A stretch of 64,000 bases of DNA from Sphingomonas sp. CCH10-B3 (lineage in GTDB: Bacteria > Pseudomonadota > Alphaproteobacteria > Sphingomonadales > Sphingomonadaceae), in NCBI RefSeq assembly GCF_001556185.1, contig NZ_LSIJ01000085.1:1-64000 (forward strand), in the 5' to 3' direction. Position 1 is the stretch's first letter. Each line of letters begins with the position of its first letter. The position numbers and the translations under genes were made by a program. Positions 61,471 through 64,000 of the stretch are shown here, piece after piece. The notes beneath the pieces are model-generated. The model was not told where the DNA came from, searched no databases, and saw only the letters and a list, made by a program, of their open reading frames with translations.

Positions 61471-62027
61471 GATGACCATCCATTGGGAAAAGCCGCATCT
61501 ATCTTGCGGCGGACACGGCGTCGGATAGTGGCATACGCCGTCATATCGACACCGATCATGGTCATGATCTCCTCCTTCGGAAGGTCGTCCAGATACGCCC
61601 ACAGGAACAGGGTTGCTTCCTCATCATCGGCAAACAAGGTTTCCAGCGCATTTCGCCGAGCCGACGCATCTTCCCGTGAAAGCGCCAGTTCCTCGACATC
61701 GGGTTTCGTTTCTACCGGCTCATGCAGTAACCGGCCTTCGGCATCAGTGGCATCAGCCGATACCAGTTCGGGTTCGACCTTCTGTTGCCTAGCGGACGCG
61801 CGGCTGCGCATGACGCCAATCAGGAATGCCACCATTCCCATCCTGCGCGGGCAATTCCGAACACCCTCGATCGTCTGACATACAGCTTCGTTGAGCAGGT
61901 CGTCGGCTTCACACCCTGCGGCAAACGCATATTGTCGTCCCGCCTTCCTCAGTCTGAGAAGGTCGACCGAGGTCAGGCGTTCGATCGCCTGCCGCGCTTC
62001 CGCAAGATCAAGGGTCGGTTCGCTCAC
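61467..62027 (-). CDS. Sigma-70-like regulator
   Basis: 186 residues. The first half resembles sigma region 2 (SVDLLRLRKAGRQYAFAAGC, then EADDLLNEAVCQTIEGVRNC and MGMVAFLIGVMRSRASARQQ). The end resembles region 4 (DDLPKEEIMTMIGVDMTAYA, then TIRRRVRRKIDAAFPNGWSS). The spacing and length are consistent with a short ECF-like sigma factor. First gene of the operon leading to the ImmA/IrrE protease. The promoters it might control are not visible. Alternatively it is a sigma-like DNA-binding regulator without RNA polymerase function. Confidence 0.65.
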   Translation of the reverse strand: MSEPTLDLAEARQAIERLTSVDLLRLRKAGRQYAFAAGCEADDLLNEAVCQTIEGVRNCPRRMGMVAFLIGVMRSRASARQQKVEPELVSADATDAEGRLLHEPVETKPDVEELALSREDASARRNALETLFADDEEATLFLWAYLDDLPKEEIMTMIGVDMTAYATIRRRVRRKIDAAFPNGWSS

Positions 62028-62216
62028 TCAACTCCGCCGCTTCCTGACGGAGTAGGCTGATTTTCAGCGCGGCTCAGACACAACACGAAAAAATCGTGTC
62101 AGGATGTCCGAGAGCACCCGCCGTTTCAGCCTACCCCCTTTGATAGTCAATGAAGACGATCGGGAGCGGCGTCGCAAGCCGTCTTACCCTTACAGCGCGA
62201 GGAAGGAGGTAGAATT
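62028..62216. other. Divergent promoter region upstream of DUF2188 gene
   Basis: 189 bp separating the sigma-like operon (minus strand) from the DUF2188-TIR-caspase genes (plus strand). It holds no gene. A strong AAGGAGG site ends it at about 62203-62210. Confidence 0.45.
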
Positions 62217-62441
62217 ATGTCCGGAAAGAACCAGCATGTCGTCCCGCACGCGGGGTGTTGGGCTGTTCGCGGCGCCGGCAACGGTCGTGCGACATCGATC
62301 CATGACACTCAGCGTGACGCGATCGATGCTGCACGAGGCATCGCGCAGAACCAGCGCAGCGAACTTCTGATCCACGGCCGCAACGGTCAGATCAGGGACC
62401 GCGACAGCTACGGCGGGGACCCGTTCCCGCCGCGCGGCTGA
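62217..62441 (+). CDS. DUF2188 family protein
   Basis: 74 residues starting at ATG 62217, with AAGGAGG 7 bases upstream. HVVPHAGCWAVRGAGNGRAT, DTQRDAIDAARGIAQNQRSE and IHGRNGQIRDRDSYGGDPFP match the DUF2188 pattern. Such small proteins are common in bacterial genomes and defence islands; function unknown. It is followed by a hairpin and then by the TIR-caspase genes, so it may be expressed separately from them. Confidence 0.8.
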   Translation: MSGKNQHVVPHAGCWAVRGAGNGRATSIHDTQRDAIDAARGIAQNQRSELLIHGRNGQIRDRDSYGGDPFPPRG

Positions 62442-62448
62442 CCTGATG

Positions 62449-62470
62449 GGCGTGCCGGAAGGCACGCCCC
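62449..62470. terminator. Hairpin after the DUF2188 gene
   Basis: GGGCGTGCC-GGAA-GGCACGCCC, a 9-bp perfect GC stem with a GGAA tetraloop, 8 bp after the DUF2188 stop. Strong enough to be a rho-independent terminator although no long T-tract follows (CGTTAG). It separates DUF2188 from the TIR gene. Confidence 0.6.
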
Positions 62471-62515
62471 GTTAGCCAATCAGTACCTCCGCCCTACCAC
62501 CATCGGAACGCAACG

Positions 62516-62995
62516 ATGATCAAGGTCTTCCTCTCCCACCAGTCGACCGACGCCGTCACAGCTGCTGGCGTCGCACGCAGGCTGAAACAGCAGCACGACA
62601 TCGACTCCTACCTTGATGTAATCGACCCTTACATAGGTCGACCCGGGGAGGATCTTGCAGCCCACATCCGCAGCGAGATGGGCAAGTGCACCCAGCTCCT
62701 CGCAGTCGTTTCGGATGCGACCAAGGCGTCGCAGTGGGTGCCGTGGGAGATTGGCGTGGCGACGGAAAAGGACTTTCCACTCGCCACCTACGCTGCCGCT
62801 TGGGCGACGCCGCCCGAGTTCCTGCGCAAGTGGCCTTACCTACGGTCGGACGCTGATCTCGACCAGTATGCCATCGCTTCCAAGACGGCGCGCCGCGTGC
62901 TGATCAACAAGCGCACGACGCTGAACGAGAGCACTGCGCGCGCGTCCTCGACCCGCGACTTCTACGCCACCCTGCGTGCCGGCCTTGGCCAGTGA
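62516..62995 (+). CDS. TIR-domain protein (classical type), locus 2
   Basis: 159 residues starting at ATG 62516; no strong ribosome site is seen. It is a single TIR domain: MIKVFLSHQSTDAVTAAGVA, RRLKQQHDIDSYLDVIDPYI, then LLAVVSDATKASQWVPWEIG with the conserved catalytic Glu78 (SxWVPWE). It differs from the ThsB-like TIR just downstream, so this locus has two different TIR proteins in tandem. It may sense infection, make the NAD-derived signal, or act as an extra effector. The next gene begins 23 bp later. Confidence 0.82.
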   Translation: MIKVFLSHQSTDAVTAAGVARRLKQQHDIDSYLDVIDPYIGRPGEDLAAHIRSEMGKCTQLLAVVSDATKASQWVPWEIGVATEKDFPLATYAAAWATPPEFLRKWPYLRSDADLDQYAIASKTARRVLINKRTTLNESTARASSTRDFYATLRAGLGQ

Positions 62996-63017
62996 TGCGC
63001 ACCATAAGGAGCATGCC

Positions 63018-63383
63018 ATGACCAAGACCGTGTTCGTCGCGTTCGCCATCGAGGACGAGCGCCAGCGCGACTTTCTCAAGGGCCAGTCGCTCAGTCCGCG
63101 TCAGCCCTATGAGTTCATCGACATGTCGGTGAAGCAGCCGTACGATACGCAGTGGAAGGAAAGGGTCCGGACGCGCATTCGTCGCTCGGACGGTGTGATC
63201 GCGCTGGTCAGCGCGAACTCTCTCACCTCCACAGGCCAGAAGTGGGAGATTGCCTGCGCAATCGAGGAAGGTAAGCCCGTCCGCGGTATCTGGGCCTTTT
63301 CGAATGATCGTACGGTGCTGCCGTCAATCAAGACGCTCGCCTGGAGCGACGCGAACATTTCCGGCTTCATCGACTCGCTCTAA
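63018..63383 (+). CDS. ThsB/MTH538-type TIR-domain protein, locus 2
   Basis: Start at ATG 63018 ([20 protein letters not shown]), preceded by AAGGAG 6 bases before. 121 residues, about 70% identical by eye to the TIR at 26653-27024 over its full length. FKGQSL-type, [12 protein letters not shown] and [20 protein letters not shown] are shared, along with [11 protein letters not shown] with candidate catalytic Glu77. It stands 8 bp before the second caspase-like gene, mirroring locus 1. Likely produces the NAD-derived signal that activates that caspase. Confidence 0.85.
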   Translation: MTKTVFVAFAIEDERQRDFLKGQSLSPRQPYEFIDMSVKQPYDTQWKERVRTRIRRSDGVIALVSANSLTSTGQKWEIACAIEEGKPVRGIWAFSNDRTVLPSIKTLAWSDANISGFIDSL

Positions 63384-63391
63384 GGCCAGAC

Positions 63392-64000
63392 ATGCGCAAG
63401 GCCCTCATCGTCGGCATCGACCACTACGACCACATTGGCGGCCTAAGTGGCTGCGTGAACGACGCGCACGCTGTGCGACAGGTGCTGGAGCGTCACGCCG
63501 ACGGCACCGTCAATTTTGCCACGCCTCTCCTGCTAACCGGTACCGGGACGGATGATGTCGGCCGTGCCGCGCTAAAGGAGGCTGTGCGCGAGCTATTCGC
63601 CGATAATGCCGAGATCGCGTTGTTCTACTTCGCTGGTCACGGTTTTATCGAGGACACAGGCGGATTTCTCTGCGGCAGTGACTGCAAATCAGGCGACGAC
63701 GGCCTGTCGCTCGCCGAGGTGATGACCTTCGCACGTAAATCGCCAGCGAAGAACAAGATCGTGATCCTCGACAGCTGCCACTCCGGCGTCGCGGGCAGCC
63801 GCACGGACACGCCCGCGCTCGCCGAGGTCGCGGAGGGCATGACCATCATGACAGCGTCCACGGCTGAGCAGTATGCGATGGAGGTGACAGGCGGCGGCGC
63901 CGGCGTGTTTACCAGCCTGTTCGTCGACGCGCTAAACGGCGCGGCCGCTAACCTCGTGGGCGACGTGACGCCCGGCGGCGTTTACGCGCACGTCGACCAA
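63392..64000 (+). CDS. Caspase-like protease, locus 2, 3' end outside window
   Basis: Starts at ATG 63392 ([20 protein letters not shown]) and is open through the window edge (203 codons). His83 in FYFAGHG and Cys129 in VILDSCHSG are the catalytic dyad, followed by [20 protein letters not shown] and [12 protein letters not shown]. It aligns with the locus 1 caspase without gaps over nearly all of this length. Because there is no stop in the window it is easy to miss. It would be the effector protease of the second module. The C-terminal domain is not visible. Confidence 0.85.
   Translation, partial: MRKALIVGIDHYDHIGGLSGCVNDAHAVRQVLERHADGTVNFATPLLLTGTGTDDVGRAALKEAVRELFADNAEIALFYFAGHGFIEDTGGFLCGSDCKSGDDGLSLAEVMTFARKSPAKNKIVILDSCHSGVAGSRTDTPALAEVAEGMTIMTASTAEQYAMEVTGGGAGVFTSLFVDALNGAAANLVGDVTPGGVYAHVDQ

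Overview
The window looks like a conjugative or mobilisable plasmid (or a plasmid-like integrated block) of a sphingomonad-type alphaproteobacterium. The evidence is the high GC content, the RepA / ParB / ParA replication-partition block with an adjacent MobF relaxase, the ArdC antirestriction gene, and many stacked metal-resistance modules. I see no rRNA, tRNA or core housekeeping genes. The species call is inference.

Layout. 0-5.5 kb: the end of a MarR-type regulator, a P-type metal ATPase that has lost its 5' part, and small envelope genes (HAD hydrolase, MgtC, DedA, DUF3147, lipoprotein, DUF305, His-rich secreted protein). 5.6-18.4 kb: a czc operon (czcA, czcB, czcC and a leader gene) split by a complete Tn3-family mercury transposon (11267-17873) that landed on the czcC start codon. 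18.4-21 kb: RcnA-like Ni/Co exporter, RcnR-like repressor with C/G-tract operators, and an MntP-like exporter behind a yybP-ykoY Mn riboswitch. 21-23.1 kb: plasmid accessory genes ending in ArdC. 23.4-27.7 kb: a defence-like island, bounded by copies of a 22-bp perfect palindrome, holding a ThsB-like TIR protein next to a caspase-like protease, a 92-aa protein, a DUF3800 protein and membrane proteins. 28.8-34.4 kb: an IS5-family element abutting a 5'-truncated second czcA, followed by ZIP-like, DUF305 (frameshifted), CzcD-like and DUF3147 genes. 34.5-37.7 kb: arsR-arsC-arsB-arsN2-arsH. 37.9-41.7 kb: a small-protein / TIR-like pair, gene remnants, and a Fic gene with a partner. 41.9-50 kb: MobF relaxase, two relaxosome-type genes, a possible oriT and a run of small tightly overlapped genes. 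50.4-54.8 kb: iterons, repA, two parS-like palindromes, parB, parA. 54.9-60.2 kb: type III restriction-modification genes mod-res and a DUF1778 / GNAT toxin-antitoxin pair. 60.3-62 kb: a sigma-like / unknown / ImmA-IrrE operon. 62.2-64 kb: DUF2188, a TIR protein, then a second ThsB-like TIR plus caspase pair that runs off the window.

How it fits together. The left half is a mosaic of Hg, Cd/Zn/Co, Ni/Co, Mn and As resistance. It shows repeated gene families (CzcA, DUF305, DUF3147 twice each) and two visible mobile-element events. The right half is plasmid maintenance and transfer interleaved with anti-invader systems: type III RM, toxin-antitoxin, and two TIR-caspase modules. The most interesting content is the pair of homologous TIR-caspase cores about 36 kb apart. 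They fit the recently described TIR-to-caspase (Thoeris-like) signalling logic but carry different accessory genes. No CRISPR array was seen.
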